DNA of 64,000 nucleotides from Zygnema cylindricum (lineage: Eukaryota > Streptophyta > Zygnematophyceae > Zygnematales > Zygnemataceae), in NCBI GenBank assembly GCA_037447655.1, contig JBBHKE010002038.1:57237-121236 (forward strand), in the 5' to 3' direction. The notes under the pieces were generated by a model. That model was not told the DNA's origin. It saw only the letters and a program-made list of their open reading frames with translations, and did no database searches. Below, in pieces: positions 23,278-32,169 of this stretch. Both the position numbers and the translations under genes were made by a program. How positions within the stretch are numbered: position 1 is the stretch's first letter; each line of letters opens with the position of its first letter.

Positions 23278-24318
23278 TGTAACTCTGAGACCTCCATAAG
23301 TCCTCAGAGTGGACAGCTTCCAAGAAGCCTCTAGGATAATCCTGACCCCTTTGTGTTTAAGCAAAAATAACTGCCACCCTGGCAGACAAAAACGCTGACC
23401 AACTTCACCCCTGTAAAGACAAGACACCCCTGAGTCGATAGCAAAAAGAATCTCTGAATTTGCTCCCCTGAGCAGTAAGTTATGGAGGGTCAAAGTTGAC
23501 CTTTTGTACAGAAGCTCTCTGGGAGAGAGGGTCCTATCTTCTAATTTTTATAAGTCCTATCTCTCTCACAGACTCTATCCACTGATGTACGGAACCAATC
23601 AGAATTGAGTTCCGTACGCAAAAGTACAGCCGCCGGTGTACTTTATGTACGAACATTGTACGACATGGCCTAAATGTCGACACATGTCAAATCCGGATTC
23701 GGTGCCATAATCTCCGGAGATTCTACAATCCAATGGAATTTCGCCACGCGTCATCCGATGTGGCGATGGCCACAAACCGCCGAAATCTTCCTCCGCGATC
23801 TCGGCGCTAATTCCGGCCGTCCGATTAAATTCAGATTTAATCGTAGCCGTAATAAATACATGCGCGGTATTTATTTCACTTCCGAAACAAATGCGCGGTA
23901 TTGATTCGTAATCCGTACCGTCATCCGTATCGGAACTATGTATCCCGTAATCCGTAATAGTTAAATGAAATTATCGTACGAATACACATATAATTAATTA
24001 TCAAACTATATAGTACCTAACATTAATCCTAGACTTAACGGCTAAGGCGTCCGGCTACTTCCTGTCTGCCGGCCGGTAGGTACAGTGATCAAATCCTGCC
24101 GCCGGCACATATCTTTTAGATAAATAAATAAACCCCAAAATAAAATTCCCGTAAACCTTAGGATAGCCAAGGTAGCCATGGCTCTAGCTTCCTCTCCAAT
24201 GTCTCAGTGACTGCGACAAGTTTGAGAGTTGGAGAGAGAAGTTAGAGGTAGACTGCCTCGGCTTCTTTCTATTTCTATTTTGACCTAGAAAATACTAATA
24301 AATCCATTAGTTTCTACA
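23278..24318 (-). repeat. A2 3' LTR
   Basis: 1041 bp, TGTAACTCTGAG to TTAGTTTCTACA. It is almost identical to the 5' LTR: the 76-codon frame at 23674-23904 and its counterpart at 29070-29300 translate identically. Confidence 0.92.
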
Positions 24319-24335
24319 CTCCCCTTATTTTCTAG
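24319..24335 (-). promoter_or_regulatory. A2 polypurine tract
   Basis: CTAGAAAATAAGGGGAG on the minus strand, abutting the LTR start. The RNase H stop codon lies right beside it. Confidence 0.78.
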
Positions 24336-26080
24336 TCAATCTTTAATTTCAGACCACACTTCTCCCTGCAAAAAATTAGCTTAGGGGAAGGCACAGGTTT
24401 GGTCATCATATCTGCTACCATCTCACTATCTGGTCTGTACTCTAAACTGATTATTTTGTTTTCTACTTTCTCTCTAACAAAGCTGAGTCTGATGTCCATG
24501 TGTTTGGCTTTAAAATGGTGTTTAGGATTGGCAGAAATAGCGATTGCTGCCTGATTATCACAAAATATTTTCTGCACACCACTCTTAAGGTGACCAAGCT
24601 CACCAAGCAAAGACTTGACCCACATCAATTCTTTTACAGCAGAGCAAGAGGCCATATACTCAGCCTCCATGGTGGACTGAGCAATAACCTTTTGCTGTTT
24701 GCTACTCCAACAGCAAGCCCCATCACCCACATATAATACATATCCAGAAGTACATCTCCTCATCGGAGCATCACCATAACTGGCATCACTCCAAGTAGTG
24801 ATGTCAGTATTCTCCCCACCCAAATGCAACCATAGATCTCTAGTTCCTACCAAATATCTAAGGACTCTCTTAGCTGCCTCCCAATCCCTTTTAGTGGGAG
24901 CATTTAGACTTCTACTGAGCACTCCTACAGCTGCAGCTAAATTTGGCCGGGTACAATTCATAAAATAGATTAGACTTCCCACTACTTGCCTGTAAGGAAT
25001 AGTCTGCATGAACTTCTGTTCATCAGCAGATAATTCCTCGTCTAAGACTATGACTCCTTCTTCCTCACTCCCCTCACTTCCCTTCTTCAACTCCATTGGA
25101 GTTGTACAACTATTAGCTTTATCCATTTGAAATTTTTCAAGCATGTTCCCTATTGCTTCCTTTTGAGTCAGTTTTATAATTTTCCTTTTCCGGTCTCTCT
25201 CTACTTGAATTCCCAAAATATATCTTGCTTCTCCCATATCCTTCATTTCAAATCTCCCCTTAAGATCGGTTTTCAGTTTGTTGATTTTTTCCATTGATTT
25301 ACTTAATACAAGCAAATCATCAACATAAATTGCAATAAATATCAAACCTTCCTCATCTTCAAAAACATAGATTGAGTGATCTGAGCTGATCCGAATATAT
25401 CCCAGACCGGTAAGAAACTCATCAAGCTTCTTATTCCATTGTCGAGGTGCCTGTTTCAAACCATAAAGAGATTTAATCAGCCGGCATACCTTACTCTCCT
25501 CTCCTTCCTCCACAAAACCTTCGGGTTGTCGCATGAAGATCTCCTCTTCCAATTCTCCATGCAGAAAGGCTGTCTTGATGTCCATCTGATGCACTTCCAT
25601 GTCTTCCGCCGCTGCTAAACTGAGAAGTATGCGGACGGAGGGAAATCTGACCACCGGGGCAAAGGTTTCCTCGTAGTCAATTCCTTCCTTTTGTGTAAAT
25701 CCCTTTGCCACTAATCTGGCCTTGTAGCGTTCGATTGTGTTATCTGGGTTCAGTTTTAATTTGAAGACCCACTTACAACCAATTGGTTTTCGGTTAGGTG
25801 GACAGTCCACCAGCTCCCAAGTATCGGCTGCCATGATTGAAGCCATCTCCTCATTGATGGCTGTCTTCCACCGGTTTCTTTCTGGACAAGTCATCGCCTC
25901 TCTATAAGAATGAGGTTCATCTTGATGAGATAGTTTAGTTACCTTGTTATTAACCTGTTTTTCTTGCAGTCTTTTGCTACTTCTCCTCCCCCCCCTCAAA
26001 ATCTGATGCCGGAATAGATGGTTCTCGTGGATTCTTTCGAACAAACTCGGCTTCTCCCCTATCCCTTGATTCCGAATCAA
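24332..26080 (-). CDS. A2 reverse transcriptase and RNase H
   Basis: This is the downstream part of a copia polyprotein; it copies the RNA into DNA and removes the RNA strand. The open frame has 582 codons, but about the first 28 are an out-of-frame reading of the integrase tail; the true sequence starts at RGGRRSSKR. RT spans about residues 90-335, with MDIKTAFLHG (Asp167), SLYGLKQAPRQW and YVDDLLVL (252-255). RNase H spans about 425-570, with candidate acidic residues Asp432 (SDASYG), Glu472 (MEAEYMA), Asp508 (CDNQ) and Asp557 (ADMMTK). All key residues are intact. It is joined to the upstream frame through a run of eight G, one base too many for a continuous frame. Confidence 0.88.
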   Translation of the reverse strand: MIRNQGIGEKPSLFERIHENHLFRHQILRGGRRSSKRLQEKQVNNKVTKLSHQDEPHSYREAMTCPERNRWKTAINEEMASIMAADTWELVDCPPNRKPIGCKWVFKLKLNPDNTIERYKARLVAKGFTQKEGIDYEETFAPVVRFPSVRILLSLAAAEDMEVHQMDIKTAFLHGELEEEIFMRQPEGFVEEGEESKVCRLIKSLYGLKQAPRQWNKKLDEFLTGLGYIRISSDHSIYVFEDEEGLIFIAIYVDDLLVLSKSMEKINKLKTDLKGRFEMKDMGEARYILGIQVERDRKRKIIKLTQKEAIGNMLEKFQMDKANSCTTPMELKKGSEGSEEEGVIVLDEELSADEQKFMQTIPYRQVVGSLIYFMNCTRPNLAAAVGVLSRSLNAPTKRDWEAAKRVLRYLVGTRDLWLHLGGENTDITTWSDASYGDAPMRRCTSGYVLYVGDGACCWSSKQQKVIAQSTMEAEYMASCSAVKELMWVKSLLGELGHLKSGVQKIFCDNQAAIAISANPKHHFKAKHMDIRLSFVREKVENKIISLEYRPDSEMVADMMTKPVPSPKLIFCREKCGLKLKID

Positions 26081-27947
26081 TTTCCACCACGTCTTCCGCT
26101 TCGAGTAGAGTTGTCACTGGAGTTTCCACAGCCGAGTCCTTTTCGGTCTGATTTGTTCCTGCAAGAATGTCATCTTCTCTAAAACCTGGATAGTTAGGAA
26201 GCTCAAAGTCATCGGAATTTTCTAACTGAAATCTGATTTTTACTGACTTTGTATATTTGAAGGGATCCACAGACTTTCCTTCATCCATAACTACTAGATG
26301 CTTTACTAAGATTATATCTTCCCTTTTTAAATCATAAACTCTATATCCTTTAACATCTTCATCATATCCTAATAAGTATCCCGGTTTTCCTTTAGGATCT
26401 AGCTTCCAATTGGACCGATCAGTATCTAGACTGAATACTTGACTGCCGAAAACCTTTAAGTGAGATATGTCTGGTTTCCGGCCTGTCCATCTCTCATAAG
26501 GTGTTTGATCTTTTATAGCTGAAGTAAGAACTCTATTCTTGAGGTAGTTAGCACAGTTCATTGCTTCTGCCCAAAACCTTTTTCCTATCTTTTTATCTGA
26601 CAACATACTTCTAGCACTATCACTTAGTGTTCTATTTAACCTTTCAGCTACCCCATTCTGTTCCGGATTTTCTGGAACTGTCTTTTGGTGTTGAACCCCA
26701 TCTTCCCTCAAAAAATCCTCAAACTGGTTAGAAGTATACTCTCCACCATTGTCACTCCTTACTCTCTTGATTGGAGTTTCATGGAGTTTTTCGCTCCATG
26801 CTTTATATTGTCTAAAACAATCCTCAGCTTCGGACTTGTTTTTCAAAAAATATACCCGGGAATACCGAGACCAATCATCAGTTATAGTCATCATAAATCT
26901 CTTCCCCCCCGGTGAGGGCACTCTAGCCGGTCCCCAAATATCTGTGTGTACTAGATCTAGAAGTTTTTCTCCCTTATAGGTGGCTGATTTAGGAAAGGGT
27001 AATCTGTGTGCTTTACCTTGAGCACATCCACTACAATCACTTATATCATCACTCTCACTGAACTGAATCCCTTCCACCACTCCCATCTTTTTCATCTCTC
27101 TTAACTTATCTAGATTCACATGCCCAAGCCTCTTATGCCACATCATAATATCATGAACACCAGCATAGTAAAGTTTCTTCTTTTCATTACTTAAGATCAG
27201 CCTAAACATCCCATGGCTACCTTTCTCAGCAATGAAATAGACATCATCCTCAAAACTAGCAGTAAAGACTCCTTCCCTAGTGCTAGTAAAAAAACCCTTA
27301 TCATCTAATACTGATGTAGAGATAAGATTTTTGTTCAGCTCCGGAATAAACAATACATCGGAGAATGTTAATATGGATGTCTTTCCTTCTACTAACACTT
27401 TTAGATCTACCGATCCTACAAGAGTAGTGGTAACTATCCTCCCATCCCCGTACTCTATCTCTACGGTGGGAATCTTTCTTATCTTAGTGAACAGGTGTCT
27501 ATCCTTACACATGTGCATGGAAGCACCTGAATCTACAATCCAGCCTGCTTCACCTTTCAATCCGCCGTAAGCACATTTCTGCCTCCGTGGAATTTCGACC
27601 TCTTTTTCCGCCTCCAACTCCTCATCCAAAAGGAGCTCATCGTCCTCGTCCTCGGATTCAGCCTCAAGTACCTGTGTGACAAGGGCCTTTTTCTTTCCTC
27701 TCGGGCTACCACCGGTCTGCCTCTCCTTTAACCGAAGCTCGGTTAGCTTCGTGCACTCTGCCATATAGTGCCCCGGTTTCTTACAAAAATGACATAGACC
27801 TTTGGGAGCCCTTGGTTCGAACTCATCTGCCTGTTTTTTTCTGCTCCCTACCCCCATAGTTTCCGACCGGTTTTCGGGAATCCCTGTTCCTCCAATCAGT
27901 CGCTGTTGCCAAGGCTTGGCCACTCTTTCCTCCCCTTCGGATCTCAA
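25977..27947 (-). CDS. A2 zinc knuckle, protease and integrase
   Basis: Middle part of the polyprotein, 656 codons; the first 40 or so are out of frame with gag. The gag zinc knuckle CHFCKKPGHYMAEC has Cys52, Cys55, His60, Cys65. The aspartic protease has DSGAS with Asp139. The integrase zinc finger has His271, His276, Cys305, Cys308. The DDE core has Asp336 (HTDIWGP), Asp399 (RSDNGGEYT) and Glu435 (NGVAERLN), with 35 residues between the last two, as is usual. The C-terminal part includes PGYLLGYDEDVKGYRVYDL. It ends at GGEEK, just past the G-run at 25988-25995, where the RT frame takes over. Confidence 0.88.
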   Translation of the reverse strand: MRSEGEERVAKPWQQRLIGGTGIPENRSETMGVGSRKKQADEFEPRAPKGLCHFCKKPGHYMAECTKLTELRLKERQTGGSPRGKKKALVTQVLEAESEDEDDELLLDEELEAEKEVEIPRRQKCAYGGLKGEAGWIVDSGASMHMCKDRHLFTKIRKIPTVEIEYGDGRIVTTTLVGSVDLKVLVEGKTSILTFSDVLFIPELNKNLISTSVLDDKGFFTSTREGVFTASFEDDVYFIAEKGSHGMFRLILSNEKKKLYYAGVHDIMMWHKRLGHVNLDKLREMKKMGVVEGIQFSESDDISDCSGCAQGKAHRLPFPKSATYKGEKLLDLVHTDIWGPARVPSPGGKRFMMTITDDWSRYSRVYFLKNKSEAEDCFRQYKAWSEKLHETPIKRVRSDNGGEYTSNQFEDFLREDGVQHQKTVPENPEQNGVAERLNRTLSDSARSMLSDKKIGKRFWAEAMNCANYLKNRVLTSAIKDQTPYERWTGRKPDISHLKVFGSQVFSLDTDRSNWKLDPKGKPGYLLGYDEDVKGYRVYDLKREDIILVKHLVVMDEGKSVDPFKYTKSVKIRFQLENSDDFELPNYPGFREDDILAGTNQTEKDSAVETPVTTLLEAEDVVEIDSESRDRGEAEFVRKNPREPSIPASDFEGGEEK

Positions 27948-27974
27948 TTGTATTCTCTTGAACGAGAATCATCC

Positions 27975-28694
27975 CTACCACTGAGTTCCATATCCACCTT
28001 GAGTCAGGCAAGTCCTGCACACCCGGTAAACTATGTTCACGAACTCATCAGGTAACTTCATCAGTAAACAGTTAACCTTTTTTTTTTCACTAAAATCTTT
28101 TCCCGCACTCTGTAGCTCCATGAAGAGTGTAGCAAGCTCATTGCAAAAATCCAACATATTTCCCCCTTTGTATACATACTCCTTAACTTTCTGATCAGCC
28201 AACTGTTGTTGCTGAATCGTACCACTTCGGTACATCTCTATAAGAGCCATCCAAAGATCGGATGCCCTTTCTACCTGCAAATGAGGACATGCAAGTCCTT
28301 GAGTGAGATGGCGTAGGATGAAGTGCTTTGCCGCCATATTGTTGAAGTCCCAGGTTTCAGTATCATTCTCCTCGTTCCTCGGAATAGGTGACATGAATGC
28401 TAAACCAGTTGCTATTGGTGTGGTCGCCTCCTTCTCCTTTCCTTTGTCCACCACCTCTCCTTCCTTTGTTTCCTCCGTTGACGGTGAATCCTCTTTCCTG
28501 GTGAATCTGCTTCCTCCAAACCCTGGAGGAATTCCAAGACTTGATGGACGCCCCAATCGTCCACTCACTATCCCCCAAAACCTTTTTTCGCATAGAGCTC
28601 CTATCATCATACTTTCCCAGTATATGAAGCCAGTTCCATTAAAGATTGGTACCCTAGAGGGTGGGCCCATAACCTGTAACTCTGAGACCTCCAT
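27975..28694 (-). CDS. A2 gag, N-terminal part
   Basis: 239 codons. The ATG lies inside the 5' LTR (last 20 bp), and the frame runs through the primer site, which encodes VMGPPSR. Next come the copia gag signature VPIFNGTGFIYWESMM, an acidic Lys/Glu-rich stretch, and the conserved helix region (AAKHFILRHLTQGLACPHL, YKGGNMLDFCNEL, LLMKLPDEF). After YRV an extra two bases near 28022-28024 shift the frame. The gag sequence then continues in the next frame (28020-27823) and shifts again at an A-run (T7 on the plus strand, 27834-27840) before the zinc knuckle. An alternative start is the ATG within the primer site, in the same frame. Confidence 0.83.
   Translation of the reverse strand: MEVSELQVMGPPSRVPIFNGTGFIYWESMMIGALCEKRFWGIVSGRLGRPSSLGIPPGFGGSRFTRKEDSPSTEETKEGEVVDKGKEKEATTPIATGLAFMSPIPRNEENDTETWDFNNMAAKHFILRHLTQGLACPHLQVERASDLWMALIEMYRSGTIQQQQLADQKVKEYVYKGGNMLDFCNELATLFMELQSAGKDFSEKKKVNCLLMKLPDEFVNIVYRVCRTCLTQGGYGTQW
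28663..28674 (-). promoter_or_regulatory. A2 primer binding site (half-tRNA type)
   Basis: GGTTATGGGCCC follows the LTR end directly. It is complementary to the anticodon arm of initiator tRNA-Met, not to a tRNA 3' end. Drosophila copia and yeast Ty5 are known to prime this way, from a tRNA-Met fragment cut in the anticodon loop. The usual plant copia site (TGGTATCAGAGC) is absent. Confidence 0.85.
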
Positions 28695-29016
28695 AAGTCC
28701 TCAGAGTGGACAGCTTCCAATAGCCTCTAGGATAATCCTGACCCCTTTGTGTTTAAGTAAAAATAACTGCCACCCTGGCAGACAAAAACGCTGACCAACT
28801 TCACCCCTGTAAAGACAAGACACCCCTGAGTCGATAGCAAAAAGAATCTCTGAATTTGCTCCCCTGAGCAGTAAGTTATGGATGGTCAAAGTTGACCTTT
28901 TGTACAGAAGCTCTCTGGGAGAGAGGGTCCTATCTTCTAATTTTTCTAAGTCCTATCTCTCTCATAGACTCTATCTACTGATGTACGGAACCAATCAGAA
29001 TTGAGTTTCGTACGCA

Positions 29017-29040
29017 AAAGTACAGCCGCCGGTGTACTTT
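29017..29040. promoter_or_regulatory. GTAC-rich dyad in the A2 LTR
   Basis: AAAGTACA and TGTACTTT are perfect 8-bp inverted arms around an 8-bp GC-rich centre. A similarly placed 24-bp dyad with 7-bp arms lies in the E4 LTR (42217-42240), and related copies are in the other family-A and -B LTRs. It lies in the transcribed leader if the TATA site is correct. Function unknown. Confidence 0.5.
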
Positions 29041-29566
29041 ATGTACGAACATTGTACGACATGGCCTAAATGTCGACACATGTCAAATCCGGATTCGGTG
29101 CCATAATCTCCGGAGATTCTACAATCCAATGGAATTTCGCCACGCGTCATCCGATGTGGCGATGGCCACAAACCGCCGAAATCTTCCTCCGCGATCTCGG
29201 CGCTAATTCCGGCCGTCCGATTAAATTCAGATTTAATCGTAGCCGTAATAAATACATGCGCGGTATTTATTTCACTTCCGAAACAAATGCGCGGTATTGA
29301 TTCGTAATCCGTACCGTCATCCGTACCGGAACTATGTATCCCGTAATCCGTAATAGTTAAATGAAATTATCGTACGAATACACATATAATTAATTATCAA
29401 ACTATATAGTACCTAACATTAATCCTAGACTTAACGGCTAAGGCGTCCGGCTACTTCCTGTCTGCCGGCCGGTAGGTACAGTGATCAAATCCTGCCGCCG
29501 GCACATATCTTTTAGATAAATAAATAAACCCCAAAATAAAATTCCCGTAAACCTTAGGATAGCCAA

Positions 29567-29653
29567 GGTAGCCATGGCTCTAGCTTCCTCTCCAATGTCT
29601 CAGTGACTGCGACAAGTTTGAGAGTTGGAGAGAGAAGTTAGAGGTAGACTGCC
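29567..29653 (-). other. Conserved U3 stem-loop (A2 5' LTR copy)
   Basis: CTCTAGCTTCCTCTCCAA pairs with the segment TTGGAGAGAGAAGTTAGAG with one or two mismatches. The loop holds CAGTGACTGCGACAAGT. The outer ends GGTAGCC and ACTGCC extend the pairing. Confidence 0.68.
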
Positions 29654-29714
29654 TCGGCTTCTTTCTATTTCTATTTTGACCTAGAAAATACTAATAAATT
29701 CATTAGTTTCTACA

Positions 29715-30353
29715 AAATCCGGATTCGGTGCCATAATCTCCAAAGATTCTACAATCCAACGGAATTTCGCCACGCGTCATCCGATGTGGCGATGGCCACA
29801 AACCGCCGAAATCTTCCTCCGCGATCTCGGCGCTAATCCCGGCCGTCCGATTAAATTCGGATTTAATCGTAGCCGTAATAAATACATGCGCGATAATTGT
29901 TTCACTTACGTAACAGATGCGCGGTATTGATTTCGAGTCCGTACCGTAATCCGTACTCTATATATTACTGGATCTATGTATCCCGTAATCTATTATAGTT
30001 AAATGAATTATCGTACGTATACATATTTAATTAATTATCAAACTACATAGTACGTAACATTACTACTAGATCTAACGGCTAAGGCTACCGGCTATTTCCT
30101 GTCTGCCGGCCGGTAGGTACAAGGATCAAATCCTGCCGCCGGCGCATACCTTTTAAATAAATAAATAAACCCTAATATAAAATTCCCGTAAACCTCAGGA
30201 TAACAAAGGTAGCCATGGCTCTAGCTTCCTCTCCAATTTCTCAGTGACTGCGACAAGTTTGAGAGTTGGAGAGAGAAGTTAGAGATAGACTGCCTCGACT
30301 TCTATATTTCTTTTCAGACCTAGAAAATACTAATAAAACCATTAGTTTCTACA
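29715..30353 (-). repeat. A3 3' LTR, second piece
   Basis: Begins with the second AAATC copy and ends TTAGTTTCTACA. It is joined without a polypurine tract to A3 pol. Confidence 0.88.
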
Positions 30354-31997
30354 TTTCCACAGCCGAGTTCTTTTCGGTCTGATTTGTACCTGCAAGAATG
30401 TCATCTTCTCTAAAACCTGGATAGTTAGGAAGCTCAAAGTCATCGGAATTTTCTGACTCAAATCTGATTTTTACTGACTTCGTATATTTGAAGGGATCCA
30501 CAAACTTTCCTTCATCCATAACTACTAGATGTTTTACTAAGATTATATCTTCCCTTTTTAGATCATAAACTCTATATCCTTTAACATCTTCATCATATCC
30601 TAATAAGTATCCCGGTTTTCCTTTAGGATCTAGCTTCCAATTGGACCGATTAGTATCTAGACTGAACACTTTACTGCCGAAAACCTTTAAGTGAGATATG
30701 TCTGGTTTCCGGCCTGTCCATCTCTCATAAGGTATTTGATCTTTTATAGCTGAAGTAAAAACTCTATTCTTGAGGTAATTAGCACAGTTCATTGCTTCTG
30801 CCCAAAACCTTTTTCCTATCTTTTTATCTGACAACATACTTCTAGCACTATCACTTAGTGTTCTATTTAACCTCTCAGATACCCCATTCTGTTCAGGATT
30901 TTCTGGAACTGTCTTTTGGTGTTGAACCCCATCTTCCCTCAGAAAATCCTCAAACTGGTTAGAAGTATACTCTCCACCATTGTCACTCCTTACTCTCTTG
31001 ATTGGAGTTTCATGGAGTTTTTCGCTCCATGCTTTATATTGTCTAAAACAATCCTCAGCTTTGGACTTGTTTTTCAAAAAATACACCCGGGAATACCGAG
31101 ATCAATCATCAGTTATAGTCATCATAAATCTCTTCCCTCCCCCGGTGAGGGCACTTTAGCCGGTCCCCAAATATCTGTGTGTACTAGATCTAGAATTTTT
31201 TCTCCCTTATAGGTGGCTGATTTAGGTAAGGGTAATCTGTGTGCTTTACCTTGAGCACATCCACTACAATCAATTATATCATCACTCTCACTGAACTGAA
31301 TCCCTTCCACCACTCCCATCTTTTTCATCTCTCTTAACTTATCTAGATTCACATGCCCAAGCCTCTTATGCCACATCATTATATCATGAACACCAGCATA
31401 ATAAAGTTTATTCGTTTCATTACTTAAAATCAGCCTAAACATCCCATGGCTACCTTTCTCAGCAATGAAATAGACATCCTCCTCAAAACTAGCAGTAAAG
31501 ACTCCTTCCCTAGTGCTAGTGAAAAAACCCTTATCATCTAATACTGATGTAGAGATAAGGTTTTTGTTCAGCTCCGGAATAAACAATACATTGGAGAATG
31601 TTAATATGGATGTCTTTCCTTCTACTAACACTTTCAGATCTACCGATCCTACAAGAGTAGTGGTGACTATCCTCCCATCCCCGTACTCTATCTCTACTGT
31701 GGGAATCTTTCTTACCTTAGTGAACAGGTGTCTATCCTTACACATGTGCATGGAGGCACCTGAATCTACAATCCAGCCTGCTTCACCTTTCAATCCACCG
31801 TAAGCACATTTATGCCTCCGTGGAATTTCGACCTCTTTTTTCGCCTCCAACTCCTCATCAAAAAGGAGCTCATCGTCCTCGTCCTCGGATTCAGCCTCAA
31901 GTACCTGTGTGACAAGGGCCTTTTTCTTTCCTCTCGGGGTACCACCGGTCTGCCCCTCCTTTAACCGAAGCTCGGTTAGCTTAGTGCACTCTGCCAT
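30354..31997 (-). pseudogene. A3 protease and integrase (RT and RNase H deleted)
   Basis: On the minus strand 31997-31122 encodes the end of the zinc knuckle (MAEC), the acidic linker, protease (DSGASMHMC), the integrase zinc finger (HKRLGH, CSGC) and the first Asp of the DDE core (HTDIWGP). A frameshift near 31130-31145 and a TGG-to-TGA stop near 31108 follow. Positions 31086-30349 then encode the rest of the core (RSDNGGEYT, NGVSERLN) and the integrase C-terminus as far as the linker, where the LTR begins. RT and RNase H are completely absent, so this copy could move only with outside help. Confidence 0.87.
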
Positions 31998-32169
31998 ATA
32001 GTGCCCCGGTTTCTTACAAAAGTGACATAAACCTTTGGGAGCCCTCGGTTCGAACTCGTCGGCCTGTTTTTTCTGCTCCGTACCCCCATAGTTTCCGACC
32101 GGTTTTTCGGGAATCCTTGTTCCTCCAATTGGTCGCTGTTGCTAAGGCTTGGCCACTCTTTCCTCCCCT

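Larger units (their letters stand above)
23278..29714 (-). mobile_element. A2: youngest family-A Ty1/copia element, nearly complete
   Basis: 6437 bp. AAATC at 23273-23277 and 29715-29719 is a perfect target duplication. Both LTRs (23278-24318 and 28675-29714), the polypurine tract and the primer site are present, and the two LTRs differ at only a few positions. All gag-pol domains are there with their catalytic residues. Three short length changes break the single reading frame. This is the deepest, fifth level of the nest, which agrees with it being the youngest. Confidence 0.93.
28675..29714 (-). repeat. A2 5' LTR
   Basis: 1040 bp, TGTAACTCTGAG to TTAGTTTCTACA. It includes the gag start, the GTAC-rich dyad, a degenerate tRNA-like block near 29430-29515 and the U3 stem-loop. 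No clear TATA motif is left at the place where A3 and X have one. Confidence 0.92.

Noticed and set aside
27280-27570. Plus-strand open frame of 96 codons repeated in A1, A2, A3 and A4
   Set aside because: It lies exactly antisense to protease and follows codon constraint of the real gene on the other strand. No start context or domain of its own.
28701-28889. LTR open frame of 62-79 codons (NLLLRGANSEILFAIDSG type) in several family-A LTRs
   Set aside because: It opens at TTG rather than ATG, changes length and frame between copies, and overlaps the gag start. Likely chance in a conserved leader.
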